DNA of 64,000 bases from JASLDZ01 sp965199975 (GTDB lineage Bacteria > Pseudomonadota > Alphaproteobacteria > Caulobacterales > Caulobacteraceae): contig OZ241340.1 of assembly GCA_965199975.1 (NCBI GenBank), forward strand, positions 2,852,001 through 2,916,000. The letters are read 5' to 3'. Position numbers and translations under genes: made by a program. The notes under the pieces were generated by a model. It saw only the letters and a list, made by a program, of their open reading frames with translations, did not search any database and was not told the DNA's origin. Positions 54,441 to 62,488 of this stretch are shown here, piece after piece. The first letter of the stretch is position 1, and every line of letters starts with the position of its first letter.

Positions 54441-55619
54441 ATGGGCCTTCCCATGATGCAGACGGCCCGGATAGGGTCGTACGTGATGAAGCAGGCCCTC
54501 ACGGGCCGGAAGCGCTACCCGCTGGTGCTGATGCTGGAGCCGCTGTTCCGCTGCAACCTGGCCTGCGCCGGCTGCGGCAAGATCGACTATCCCGATGAGA
54601 TCCTCAATCAGCGCCTCTCTTACGAGCAGTGCATGGAGGCGATCGACGAGTGCGGCGCCCCCGCCGTCTCCATCGCTGGAGGCGAGCCGCTGCTGCACAA
54701 GGACATGGCCAGGATCGTCAAGGGCTTCATCGAACGGAAGAAGTTCGTGATCCTGTGCACGAACGCGCTGCTGCTCAAGAAGAAGATCGACCAGTACGAG
54801 CCCAATCCCTACTTCACCTGGTCCATCCACCTGGACGGCGACCAGATGATGCACGACAGAAGCGTGTGCGAGGACGGCGTCTACGACAAGGCGGTCGAGG
54901 CCATCAAGCTGGCCAAAGCCAAGGGGTTCCGCACCCAGATCAACTGCACCCTGTTCGAAGGCGCGGACGCCGAGCGTACCGCCGCCTTCTTCGACTACAT
55001 GACCGAGATCGGGCTGGACGGCATCACCGTCTCGCCAGGCTACTCCTACGAGCGAGCGCCGGACCAGGAGCACTTCCTCAACCGCGAGAAGACCAAGAAC
55101 CTGTTCCGAGACATCCTCAAGCGCGGCGACAACGGCAAGCGATGGGAGTTCACCCAGTCCTCTCTGTTCCTGGACTTCCTGGCCGGCAACCAGGCCTACG
55201 AGTGCTCGCCCTGGTCGATGCCGGCGCGCACCGTGTTCGGCTGGCAGAAGCCCTGCTACCTGCTTGGCGAAGGTTACGTAAAGACTTTCAAGGAGCTGAT
55301 GGAGGATACGGAGTGGGAGAAGTACGGCGTCGGCAACTACGAGAAGTGCGCCGATTGCATGGTCCACTGCGGCTTTGAAGGCACCGCGGTGATGGACTCG
55401 GTCAAGAGCCCGCTGAAACTCCTGGGCCTGGCGCTGAAGGGCGTGAAGACCGAAGGGTCCATGGTCAAGGACATCCCGCTCGATAAGGCGCGCCCGGCCG
55501 ACTACGTCTTCTCCGCCCACGTGGAGGAGAAGCTGGCGGACATTCGTGAGGGGCGGCTGACCAACATCGATATCCGCAAGGCGAAAAAGCGCTCGCCCCA
55601 GGCCGTCGCCGCCGAGTAA
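54441..55619 (+). CDS. hpnH: Adenosyl-hopene transferase HpnH (radical SAM)
   Basis: HpnH joins the 5'-deoxyadenosyl group of SAM to diploptene, the first step of C35 extended hopanoids. 392 residues. The radical SAM motif FRCNLACAGCGKIDYP has Cys38, Cys42 and Cys45. GGEPLLHKDM, the WSIHLDG segment, INCTLFEGADAERTAAFFDYM and TVSPGYSYERAPDQEHFL are typical for HpnH. A C-terminal SPASM-like cysteine cluster, CADCMVHCGFEG, is present. It is directly followed by a Rieske oxygenase gene after 41 bases. Confidence 0.96.
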   Translation: MGLPMMQTARIGSYVMKQALTGRKRYPLVLMLEPLFRCNLACAGCGKIDYPDEILNQRLSYEQCMEAIDECGAPAVSIAGGEPLLHKDMARIVKGFIERKKFVILCTNALLLKKKIDQYEPNPYFTWSIHLDGDQMMHDRSVCEDGVYDKAVEAIKLAKAKGFRTQINCTLFEGADAERTAAFFDYMTEIGLDGITVSPGYSYERAPDQEHFLNREKTKNLFRDILKRGDNGKRWEFTQSSLFLDFLAGNQAYECSPWSMPARTVFGWQKPCYLLGEGYVKTFKELMEDTEWEKYGVGNYEKCADCMVHCGFEGTAVMDSVKSPLKLLGLALKGVKTEGSMVKDIPLDKARPADYVFSAHVEEKLADIREGRLTNIDIRKAKKRSPQAVAAE

Positions 55620-55660
55620 GCTTGAGGCTCGCGCACCAGGCGCGGCTGAGGGAGGCGGCG

Positions 55661-56794
55661 ATGGGTGCGGACGGAAGCTTCGAGGGCCCCATCGCCAACG
55701 CGCCCACCGCCGGTGTCGACCTGCGTCGCGTCGATTCCCACCCCGACCACTGGTATCCGGTGGCGTGGGGTTCCGAACTCAAGGCCAATACGCCCAAGGC
55801 GGTGCACTACGCCGGCGAGCCCATCGTTCTGTTCCGCAACTCCAGCGGCCGCCTCTTCGCGATGGAGGACCGTTGCGCCCACCGGCAGGTGCCGCTCAGC
55901 ATGGGCGTGGTCGAAGGCGACCAGCTGAAGTGCGGCTATCACGGCTGGGCCTACGACGGCGCCAGCGGCCGGTGCGTGGATGTGCCCTACCTCGGCGGCA
56001 AGACCCTGCCCAACGGCGTGCGCACCTACCCCGTGGCCGAGGTGGACGGGATGGTGTTCATCTATCCGGGCGATCCCCGCTTCGCCGAGCAACGCAAGCC
56101 CACCGCGCTGGCCGGCAAGGCCGACGCCAAGTTCAAGACGCGGCGCCTCGATCGTACCCTGAAGTGCCACTACACCTTCGCGCACGAAAACCTGTTCGAC
56201 ATGAACCACCAGTTCCTGCACAGGAAGCAGATGGGCCTGATCAAGGCCAAGCTGACCGGGCGTCGTCAGGGCGAAGACTGGTGCGAGGTCGATTACACCT
56301 TCGTGCGCGCCGCGGGTAAGGGCACGCTCGGTGAAAAGGCCATCGTTGGCCTGATCGGCAAGAACTTCTCCGAGGGCGGCGAGCTCATGGCCGGCGGCGA
56401 CGGCATGACCATCCGCACCGAATACCCCCACCAGCGCCTGCGCGTGTTCGTCGGCGGCGAGGCCGCTCTGGACGTGTGGCTGGGCTACACCCCGCTCGAC
56501 GCCGCCCAGCGCACCAACCGCACCTTCGGCTACCTCTCGGTCAAGCGCCCGGGCGTTCCGCTGATCCTCGACGCACTGTGGCCCTTCGTGACCTGGTTCA
56601 CCGAGAACATCTTCCAGGAGGACCAGGAGATCATGGAGCTGGAGCAGGCCGCGCACGATGCGCAGGGCAGCGACTGGAACAACGAGGTGTTCCCCGCCAT
56701 CCGCGACCTGCGCGCGCTCCTGGCCCGCAACGGCGCCCCCAGCCGCCTCGCCCCGCAGACGCTGGACGCGGTCGAGGCGATCGCCGCCGAGTAG
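55661..56794 (+). CDS. Rieske-type aromatic-ring-hydroxylating oxygenase next to hpnH
   Basis: 377 residues from the ATG at 55661, with GGGAGG six bases upstream. The Rieske [2Fe-2S] site is CAHRQVPLSMGVVEGDQLKC-GYHGW (Cys72, His74, Cys91, His94). The mononuclear iron site follows as ENLFDMNHQFLH (Asp180, His183, His187). The overall layout matches the vanillate demethylase and sterol or pheophorbide-type Rieske oxygenases. It lies 41 bases behind hpnH, in the same direction, which suggests a lipid or hopanoid substrate. The reductase partner is not encoded here. The substrate is inferred from context only. Confidence 0.9.
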   Translation: MGADGSFEGPIANAPTAGVDLRRVDSHPDHWYPVAWGSELKANTPKAVHYAGEPIVLFRNSSGRLFAMEDRCAHRQVPLSMGVVEGDQLKCGYHGWAYDGASGRCVDVPYLGGKTLPNGVRTYPVAEVDGMVFIYPGDPRFAEQRKPTALAGKADAKFKTRRLDRTLKCHYTFAHENLFDMNHQFLHRKQMGLIKAKLTGRRQGEDWCEVDYTFVRAAGKGTLGEKAIVGLIGKNFSEGGELMAGGDGMTIRTEYPHQRLRVFVGGEAALDVWLGYTPLDAAQRTNRTFGYLSVKRPGVPLILDALWPFVTWFTENIFQEDQEIMELEQAAHDAQGSDWNNEVFPAIRDLRALLARNGAPSRLAPQTLDAVEAIAAE

Positions 56795-56798
56795 GGCC

Positions 56799-57845
56799 GT
56801 GGCCGCCCGTCCCGGCCCGCTCAACCTCCTGACCGACGTGGCCGGCCTGCGCGTCGGCTCCGCCGTCGACCTGCGCGCCGCCACCGGCTGCACCGTGGTG
56901 GTGTTCGACGCGCCCTGCGTCGCGGCGGTGGACGTGCGCGGAGGCGCTCCCGGCGCGCGCGAGACCGACCTGCTCGACCCCGGCCGGCTGGTGGAGGGGA
57001 TCGACGCCGTCTGCCTCTCCGGCGGCTCGGTGCACGGCCTGGCCGCCGCCGACGGCGTTGTCGCCGCCCTCGCTGAGCAGGGCCGCGGCTTCGCCTTCGG
57101 CCCGGGCGTGCCCACCGCCCCCATCGTGCCCGCCGCCATTCTGTTCGACCTCGCCGGCGACGGGGACAAGGCCTGGGGGCTGCAGCCGCCGTACCGCAGG
57201 CTCGGCCTGGAGGCGGCGCAGGCCGTCGCCTACGGAGCCTTCGGGCTCGGAGCCGAGGGCGCGGGTTACGGCGCGCGCGCCGGGCGGCTGCAGGGCGGCC
57301 TCGGCTCGGCCAGCCTGATGGGCGACGAGGGGATCACCGTGGCGGCGCTGGCGGCGGTCAACAGCATGGGCTCGGTGGTCGTCCCCGGCTCCCGCGCGTT
57401 CTGGGCGTGGCCGGACGAACTCGACGGTGAGTTCGGAGGCCTGCGGCCCGCCCCCGACTTGGCCTTCACCCCCGACGATTGGGGCCTCGCCAAGCTCGCT
57501 CCCGGGCTGCGCCAGAACACCACGCTGGCGGTGGTCGCCACCGACGCCGCCCTCACCCCCTCGCAGGCGCGACGCCTGGCGGTGATGGCGCAGGACGGCC
57601 TCGCCCGCGCCATCCGCCCCGTCCACACCCCCTTCGACGGCGACGTAGTCTTCGCCCTGGCCACCGGCCTGCGCCCCCTGCCCGACCCCTGGGCGCGCAG
57701 CCTGACGGTGCTGGGCGAACACGCCGCCGCCTGCCTCGCCCGCGCCGTCGCGCGCGGCGTGCACGCCGCCGCCTCACGCTCCGGCGGCCCGCAAGCTTGG
57801 CGTGATCTGGACGCCGAGGGGCGTCTCTCGAGCGCGCAAGGCTGA
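56799..57845 (+). CDS. P1 (DmpA)-family peptidase
   Basis: 348 residues from a GTG at 56799, five bases after the Rieske gene's stop. The peptidase S58/DmpA pattern is NLLTDVAGLRVGSA, VAAVDVRGGAPGARETDLLDP, VCLSGGSVHGLAAADGVVAALAE and, near residue 235, the conserved Asn-Ser region AALAAVNSMGSVVVP. These enzymes are autoprocessed aminopeptidases or amidases. The nucleophile would be Ser in VNSMGS, after which self-cleavage should occur. The role here is unknown; it shares a strand with hpnH and the Rieske gene. Confidence 0.85.
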   Translation: MAARPGPLNLLTDVAGLRVGSAVDLRAATGCTVVVFDAPCVAAVDVRGGAPGARETDLLDPGRLVEGIDAVCLSGGSVHGLAAADGVVAALAEQGRGFAFGPGVPTAPIVPAAILFDLAGDGDKAWGLQPPYRRLGLEAAQAVAYGAFGLGAEGAGYGARAGRLQGGLGSASLMGDEGITVAALAAVNSMGSVVVPGSRAFWAWPDELDGEFGGLRPAPDLAFTPDDWGLAKLAPGLRQNTTLAVVATDAALTPSQARRLAVMAQDGLARAIRPVHTPFDGDVVFALATGLRPLPDPWARSLTVLGEHAAACLARAVARGVHAAASRSGGPQAWRDLDAEGRLSSAQG

Positions 57846-57848
57846 CAT

Positions 57849-57896
57849 CCACCCACCTTCCTCGGCTTTGTGCCGCGGAAGGCGGCCTGTTGGTGG
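57849..57896. terminator. Imperfect nested hairpin between convergent genes
   Basis: CCTTCC-TC-GGC pairs with GCC-GC-GGAAGG around TTTGT, with an outer CCACC/GGTGG. It fills the 55-base gap between the peptidase and Smr genes, which face each other. The stem has one internal mismatch and no T-run, so termination is plausible but not certain. Confidence 0.4.
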
Positions 57897-57900
57897 AAAC

Positions 57901-58482
57901 CTAAGCCGTCCGCTTCAACGCGACGTAGAGGGCGCCTTCGCCGCCGTGGCGCGCCTCGGCTGGAGAGACGCCCGCGACGATGGCGCGGGAGGGGGCTTCG
58001 GACAGCCACTCCGGCACCCGCGCGCGCAGCACGCCCCCGCCCGTGCGGCCCTTGCCGGTGATCACCAGCACCGCGCGCGCGCCGTCCTCCTGGGCGCGCT
58101 GGACGAAGGCGTGCAGGGCGGCGCGGGCGCGGTCCTGGTCGTGGCCGTGCAGGTCGAGGCGCCCGCCGATGGGGTCGCGGGCGCGGGCGATGCGCCGGCG
58201 GCGGTTCGGTTCGATGGCGGGCGGATGCGGGTCTGCGGCGGGCGTCGGGACCGACGGTCCGCCCGAGCGGCCGCCGACGCCCAGCGCCATGAGGGTGGCG
58301 ATGTCGTGCGCGTCCGGCCGCCGGGGCGGGAGCGGCGCAGGCCGCGACGGGCCGCGTTCGGCGGGAGGAGCCGGGGCCGACACGTCGGCCACCGGGTGCA
58401 GCACCGCGGGCGAGGTGCGCTGCACCGTGGCGGCCACCACCGCCCACAAACGGTGCTCCTCGGGGCGCAGCGGCCGGCGCAC
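57901..58482 (-). CDS. Smr-domain protein
   Basis: 193 residues. The C-terminal Smr domain is GRLDLHGHDQDRARAALHAFVQRAQEDGARAVLVITGKGRTGGGVLRARVPEWL, with the LDLHG and TGKG motifs intact. The N-terminal 90 residues are Pro/Ala-rich, with no known domain. Smr domains can cut or bind nucleic acids, as in MutS2. It starts four bases after the mltA stop in the minus direction, so mltA and this gene are co-transcribed. Confidence 0.9.
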   Translation of the reverse strand: MRRPLRPEEHRLWAVVAATVQRTSPAVLHPVADVSAPAPPAERGPSRPAPLPPRRPDAHDIATLMALGVGGRSGGPSVPTPAADPHPPAIEPNRRRRIARARDPIGGRLDLHGHDQDRARAALHAFVQRAQEDGARAVLVITGKGRTGGGVLRARVPEWLSEAPSRAIVAGVSPAEARHGGEGALYVALKRTA

Positions 58483-58486
58483 GGCC

Positions 58487-59713
58487 TCACCCCCCGGAGG
58501 AGACGACGGGCACGAGCCGCACCAGCCGCAGGGTGTGGCGCACGCGCCCGGCCTCGGCCCCCGCCGCCACGCCGCGCCCAGTGTAGAGGTCGGCGCGGAT
58601 CTCGCCGCGGATGGCCGAGCCCGTGTCCAGCGCCAGCGCTAGCCGGCGGTAGCGCGGAAAGGCGCCGTTCAGCACCGGCGCCGAGGCGTCGACCCAGTAG
58701 AGCTCGCCGTAGGCGTGGCGCGAGGGGTCGACCGCCAGCGAGCGTCCCGGCGTCAGCGGCGTGCCGGCCGCGCCGGCGGGGTCGCGCCCATCGTCGGGCG
58801 CCAGGCGGAAGAAGACGTAGCGCGGGTTGAGATCCATCACCTGCTGCGCTTGCGGCCCGGCGTGGGCGGCCAGCCAGCCGCGGATCGAGTCGGCCGAGGC
58901 GCGCTCGCGCGGCAGGTAGCCCTCGCGCACCATGGGCCGGGCGATGGCCACGAAGGGGCGGCCATTGTCGCCGGCGTAGAGCGCCTTGGCCCGCCCGCCG
59001 TCAGGGAAGACCAGCGTGCCGGATCCCTGCACCTGAAGGAAGAACAGGTCCTCAGGCCGCATCCAGGCCAGCGCGTCGGGCGCGGACGTGGCCTCGATCG
59101 CGGCCCGGTCGGCCACGGCGAGCGGAACGACGGGCGCCGGGGAGGCCCCCGCCGTCAGCAGGCCGCCCACCGGATCGTCGCCGTCGGCCGAGGCGTCGGC
59201 GGCGAAGGGCGTGGGCGCAGGCGACCAAGCCGGCGCATGCGAGGCCGGGGGGCGTGGGCGGACTGGGGCGGTGAATACGCCCTCGGACGCGCGGCGCGCG
59301 GGATATTCCGGGGCGAAATAGGCGGTCAGCACGCCTTCGCCGGGCAAGGCCACCGGCACGAAGTTGAACTGGAAGAACTGCTTGGCGGCGCCCTCAGGCG
59401 CCTCCGCGCCCAGCGCCCGCGCCTTCGCGCACACCTGGCGCATGGCGGGATCGCGCGACGCGGCGCAACCCGCCTGGAAGGCGCGCAAGGCGGCTGCGTG
59501 ATCCTCCTCCTCCCACCCCGGCAGGGCGAGGAAGGCGGCGGCGCCGACAGGCGCGTGGGCGACGGGCGGCGGCGCGGGCGCGAGGGCGGAGGGATAGGCC
59601 GGGCGACCGTGGCCGCCCAGGGGCGGTGCGGGTGCAGGCGGGGTGGTCGAGGCGCAGGCGGCGAGCAACAGCGCGCATGTCGCACCCGCCCAGGCGGCGT
59701 GAGGCAGGCGCAC
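58487..59713 (-). CDS. mltA: Membrane-bound lytic murein transglycosylase A (MltA)
   Basis: 408 residues with a lipoprotein signal (CALLLAACAS, lipid cysteine near residue 20). MltA features are GVLTAYFAPEYPARR, DLFFLQVQGSGTLVFPDGGRAKALYAGDNGRPFVAIARPMV, the LNPRYVFFR segment and a 3D-type C-terminal part (LTPGRSLAVDPSRHAYGELYWVDA...LALDTGSAIRGEIRADLYTG). The catalytic Asp lies in LALDTGSAIRG. It cleaves peptidoglycan from the inner face of the outer membrane. It lies between a Tim44-like gene and the Smr gene on the minus strand. Confidence 0.93.
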   Translation of the reverse strand: MRLPHAAWAGATCALLLAACASTTPPAPAPPLGGHGRPAYPSALAPAPPPVAHAPVGAAAFLALPGWEEEDHAAALRAFQAGCAASRDPAMRQVCAKARALGAEAPEGAAKQFFQFNFVPVALPGEGVLTAYFAPEYPARRASEGVFTAPVRPRPPASHAPAWSPAPTPFAADASADGDDPVGGLLTAGASPAPVVPLAVADRAAIEATSAPDALAWMRPEDLFFLQVQGSGTLVFPDGGRAKALYAGDNGRPFVAIARPMVREGYLPRERASADSIRGWLAAHAGPQAQQVMDLNPRYVFFRLAPDDGRDPAGAAGTPLTPGRSLAVDPSRHAYGELYWVDASAPVLNGAFPRYRRLALALDTGSAIRGEIRADLYTGRGVAAGAEAGRVRHTLRLVRLVPVVSSGG

Positions 59714-59736
59714 GCGTGTCCCCCCGCCGCGGAGGA

Positions 59737-60360
59737 TCAGGCTTCGGCCGGATCGACCCGCGCGAGGAGCCAGCTGGAGTCGCGCCCCTCGAGACTGCGC
59801 TCGAACGTCCAGATCTCGGCGGTGCGCCGGTCGACGGCATCGCCGTCCGTCCCGTCCTTACGCACCATCTGGCGCAGCTCGGCTAGGAATCGCACGCGCA
59901 GCCGCGCCAAGGCGCCCGTCACGTCGGCGTCCTCGAAGTCGGCGCGGGGCGGGTGCACGAACTCCACCGTCTCGGTGCGGCCCTCGGCGTCGCGCGCGGC
60001 CATCGCCGGCTCGAACGCCTCGAACACCACCGGCTGCACCATGCCCTTGAGCCCGGCGCGGTCGCCGCCGACGAAGGCCCGCACGATCTGCTCATACGCG
60101 CCGCGCGCGCCGTCCAGGAACTTGGCCAGCTCGAAGGCCGGGTCGCGCGCCTTGAGGGCGGCCAGGCCCGGATGCTGCTGCTCGACGGTGGGGGGCGCGA
60201 CGCGCGCGTCCACCTGCGCGCCGCCAACGCCTGCGCCGAGGCCCGCGACCTCTTCCTGCGGCTGGCGGCCCACGCGCCGGCCGAGCACGCTGTAGAGCAT
60301 GTACAGCACGATCGCGGCCAAGCCGGCGAAAAGGACGAGTTCGATCACTTGCAGGGACAC
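59737..60360 (-). CDS. Tim44-like domain protein
   Basis: About 207 residues from GTG at 60358-60360. One N-terminal membrane helix (IELVLFAGLAAIVLYMLYSVLG) precedes a short linker and a Tim44-like C-terminal domain (FELAKFLDGARGAYEQIVRAFVGGDRAGLKGMVQPVVFEAFEPAMAARDAEG...RRTAEIWTFERSLEGRDSSWLLARV). Bacterial Tim44-like proteins lie next to secB and mltA in Alphaproteobacteria; a role in protein export or membrane assembly is inferred. GGAAG lies nine bases before the GTG. It is divergent from secB. Confidence 0.88.
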   Translation of the reverse strand: MSLQVIELVLFAGLAAIVLYMLYSVLGRRVGRQPQEEVAGLGAGVGGAQVDARVAPPTVEQQHPGLAALKARDPAFELAKFLDGARGAYEQIVRAFVGGDRAGLKGMVQPVVFEAFEPAMAARDAEGRTETVEFVHPPRADFEDADVTGALARLRVRFLAELRQMVRKDGTDGDAVDRRTAEIWTFERSLEGRDSSWLLARVDPAEA

Positions 60361-60420
60361 GGGCTTCGACTTCCGACCTGCGGGGCGCAACGCGCGGGAG
60401 AACGCGCCGGCTCCGGCTGC

Positions 60421-60440
60421 ACCGGACAATATAGTCCGGT
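60421..60440. promoter_or_regulatory. Near-perfect 20-bp palindrome between tim44-like and secB genes
   Basis: ACCGGACAATATAGTCCGGT pairs at nine of ten positions. Its centre (AATATA) could serve as a -10 element. It sits 60 bases before the Tim44-like start and about 150 bases before secB, in a divergent promoter region. It looks like an operator, but the regulator is unknown. Confidence 0.55.
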
Positions 60441-60591
60441 CTCGCGCCCACGTCAGGCGCCGCGTGACGATGCGACCCAAGAGCTTGACGCCGCGTGCAC
60501 GGTTGGCGGCCTCGCACGCCGCGTGCTAGCGCGGCGCCTCGCCGATCCCGCGCGGCCTCCGCGCCCAAATCCGAGCCGTCAGGCCCCTTCC

Positions 60592-61113
60592 ATGACCGAC
60601 TTTCCCACGCCCGCGCCCCAAGGCCAGGACCCTTCAGCCACGGGCCAGCAGCCCGGCATCCGGGTGCTGGCGCAGTATATGCGCGATTTCTCCTTCGAGA
60701 ACCCGCGCGCCCCGGAAAGCCTGCGCATGTCGGGCCCGCCGCAGATCGAGCTTGGCGTGGAGATGAGCGCACGGGTGCGGCCCGACAGCCTCTACGAGGT
60801 GGAGCTGAAGCTCAACGTGCAGGCGCAGGACCCCGAGAAGCAGCCGGCCTTCCAGATCGAGCTGGTCTACGGCGGTCTGTTCGAGGTGTCGGGCGTGCCG
60901 CAAGAGCACATGGAGCCGGTGCTGCTGGTGGAGTGCCCGCGCCACCTGTTCCCCTTCGCGCGGCGCATCATCGCCGACGCCACCGGCGAGGGCGGCTTCC
61001 CGCCCTTCCTGATGGAGCCGATCGACTTCGGCACGGTCTACGCCGCCCAGCGCGCCCAGGGCCAGCAGCTCGAGCAGGCCGGCCAGGACGGGCAGCCCGT
61101 CGGCCACGCCTGA
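60592..61113 (+). CDS. secB: Protein-export chaperone SecB
   Basis: SecB keeps pre-proteins unfolded and hands them to SecA. 173 residues. The core has IRVLAQYMRDFSFENPRAPESL, VRPDSLYEVELKLNVQAQD, FQIELVYGGLFEVSGV and the conserved CPRHLFPFARRIIADATGEGGFPPFLMEPIDF. The C-terminus is rich in Gln and Ala, as in other alphaproteobacterial SecB. It is divergent from the Tim44-like gene with 231 bases in between. Confidence 0.96.
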   Translation: MTDFPTPAPQGQDPSATGQQPGIRVLAQYMRDFSFENPRAPESLRMSGPPQIELGVEMSARVRPDSLYEVELKLNVQAQDPEKQPAFQIELVYGGLFEVSGVPQEHMEPVLLVECPRHLFPFARRIIADATGEGGFPPFLMEPIDFGTVYAAQRAQGQQLEQAGQDGQPVGHA

Positions 61114-61129
61114 CGTCGGGCGGCGGGCC

Positions 61130-61909
61130 GTGGCGCGCCTGCCGTTCCTCAGCCGCAGCCCGGGCGCGCCCCGCTTGCAGGCGGGCGACGTGATCGAGGT
61201 GGCGGGCGCGCCCGTGCGGCTCGCCGTCAACTCCCGCGCCCGCCGGGTGGGCCTGCGCCTCGCCCCCGCCGCCCGCGAGGTGGTGGCCACTGCGCCCAGC
61301 CGCGCACGCCTCACCGAGGCGCTCGCCTTCGCCCACGCCCGCGCCGACTGGATCGCGGCGCGGCTGGCCGAGCTGCCGCAGGCGCGGCCCTTCGCGCCCG
61401 GCGCGGTGATCCCCGTGCGCGGCGCGCCTTGCCGGCTGGAGCGCGCCGCCATGCGTGTGGCGGGGAGCCTGCGCCCCGCCGTGGCCGATGCGCCGCAACG
61501 GCTGGTCGCCTCCGGCGATGGGGCCGCCTTCGCGCGCGCGGTGGAGCGCGTGCTGCGGCGCGAGGCGCTGGCCGAGCTCAGCGCCAAGACGCATGGGCTC
61601 AGCGCCCGCCTGGGGCAGCCGGCGCCCGTCGTCTCGGTGGCCGACGCACGCGGCCGCTGGGGATCATGCAGGCCGTCGCTGGGCGCGGCGCCCGGCCGCA
61701 TCCGCTACACGTGGCGGCTGGTGTGCGCGCCGACGTGGGTGCTCGACTACGTGGTGGCCCACGAGGCGGCGCACCTGCGCGAGCCCGATCACGCCGCCGG
61801 CTTCTGGGCGCTGAACCGCGAGCTGTACGGGTCCGACTTGGCGCAAGCGCGCGCCTGGCTGAAAACGCACGGCGCGGCCCTGCATGCTTTGGGCGGCGCG
61901 CCCGCGTGA
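61130..61909 (+). CDS. YgjP-type metallopeptidase (DUF45/M48 family)
   Basis: 259 residues from GTG at 61130, 16 bases after secB. The family pattern is VRLAVNSRARRVGLRLAPAAREVVATAPSRARL and, in the catalytic part, RWGSCRPSLGAAPGRIRYTWRLVCAPTWVLDYVVAHEAAHLREPDHAAGFWAL. HEAAH is the zinc-binding HExxH motif and the distal His follows in DHAAGFW. Such proteins are soluble zinc peptidases of unknown substrate. The gene is linked to a short bridging frame and a secreted protein downstream. Confidence 0.9.
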   Translation: MARLPFLSRSPGAPRLQAGDVIEVAGAPVRLAVNSRARRVGLRLAPAAREVVATAPSRARLTEALAFAHARADWIAARLAELPQARPFAPGAVIPVRGAPCRLERAAMRVAGSLRPAVADAPQRLVASGDGAAFARAVERVLRREALAELSAKTHGLSARLGQPAPVVSVADARGRWGSCRPSLGAAPGRIRYTWRLVCAPTWVLDYVVAHEAAHLREPDHAAGFWALNRELYGSDLAQARAWLKTHGAALHALGGAPA

Positions 61910-61946
61910 ATGACTGGGCCACGGACGTAACGAGGAGGCTTGGGCG

Positions 61947-62459
61947 ATGACGGCCACGGGTTCGGCAGCAGGCGCCTTGCGCCGATCGGCGCTCGCGATC
62001 GCGATCGGCCTGGTCGCCTCGGCCGCCGCCGTGCAGCCGCCGCCCCTAAGGACCGACCGGGCCTCGGGATGCCGGCTGATGGCGCCCCGCGCCATGCCGG
62101 CCGGCGCGACGGCGTGGATCGGGGCGTGCGCCGCCGGCCTCGCGCAGGGCCCGGGCGTGGTGCGCGTCACCCCTGCGCGCGGCCGGGCCCCTGTGCTGTT
62201 CTACGGGCTGATGCGCGCGGGGCGGCCCGTGCGCGGGGTGATCGACGCGGGCGAGGACTGGATGATCGGCGATTTCCGCGATGGGGAGCGCGTGGATGTG
62301 CGCGACGACCCCGACGCCGGGATCAAGCAGTTCCGCGCCGCCGTGCTGGGCGCCGAGGTGGCGGCGCGGTGGTTTGCGGCGAAGGGCGCCACGGCTTCGG
62401 CGGCCTTCTACCGCGCCAAGGCCGTGCAGATCGACCGCACCTCCCCCGGCGGGCACTGA
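61947..62459 (+). CDS. Secreted hypothetical protein
   Basis: 170 residues with a signal-like N-terminus (RRSALAIAIGLVASAAAVQPPP). The mature part has two cysteines (SGCRLMAP, GACAAGLAQG) that could pair, and the segments VRVTPARGRAPVLFYGLMRAGRPVRGVIDAGEDWMIGDFRDGE. I do not recognise the family. GAGGAGG lies nine bases before the ATG. A 14-residue frame from GTG 61906 runs between the metallopeptidase stop and this ATG, overlapping both. Confidence 0.68.
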   Translation: MTATGSAAGALRRSALAIAIGLVASAAAVQPPPLRTDRASGCRLMAPRAMPAGATAWIGACAAGLAQGPGVVRVTPARGRAPVLFYGLMRAGRPVRGVIDAGEDWMIGDFRDGERVDVRDDPDAGIKQFRAAVLGAEVAARWFAAKGATASAAFYRAKAVQIDRTSPGGH

Positions 62460-62488
62460 GCCCGCCCGACGCGCCCGCCGCGCAGCGA

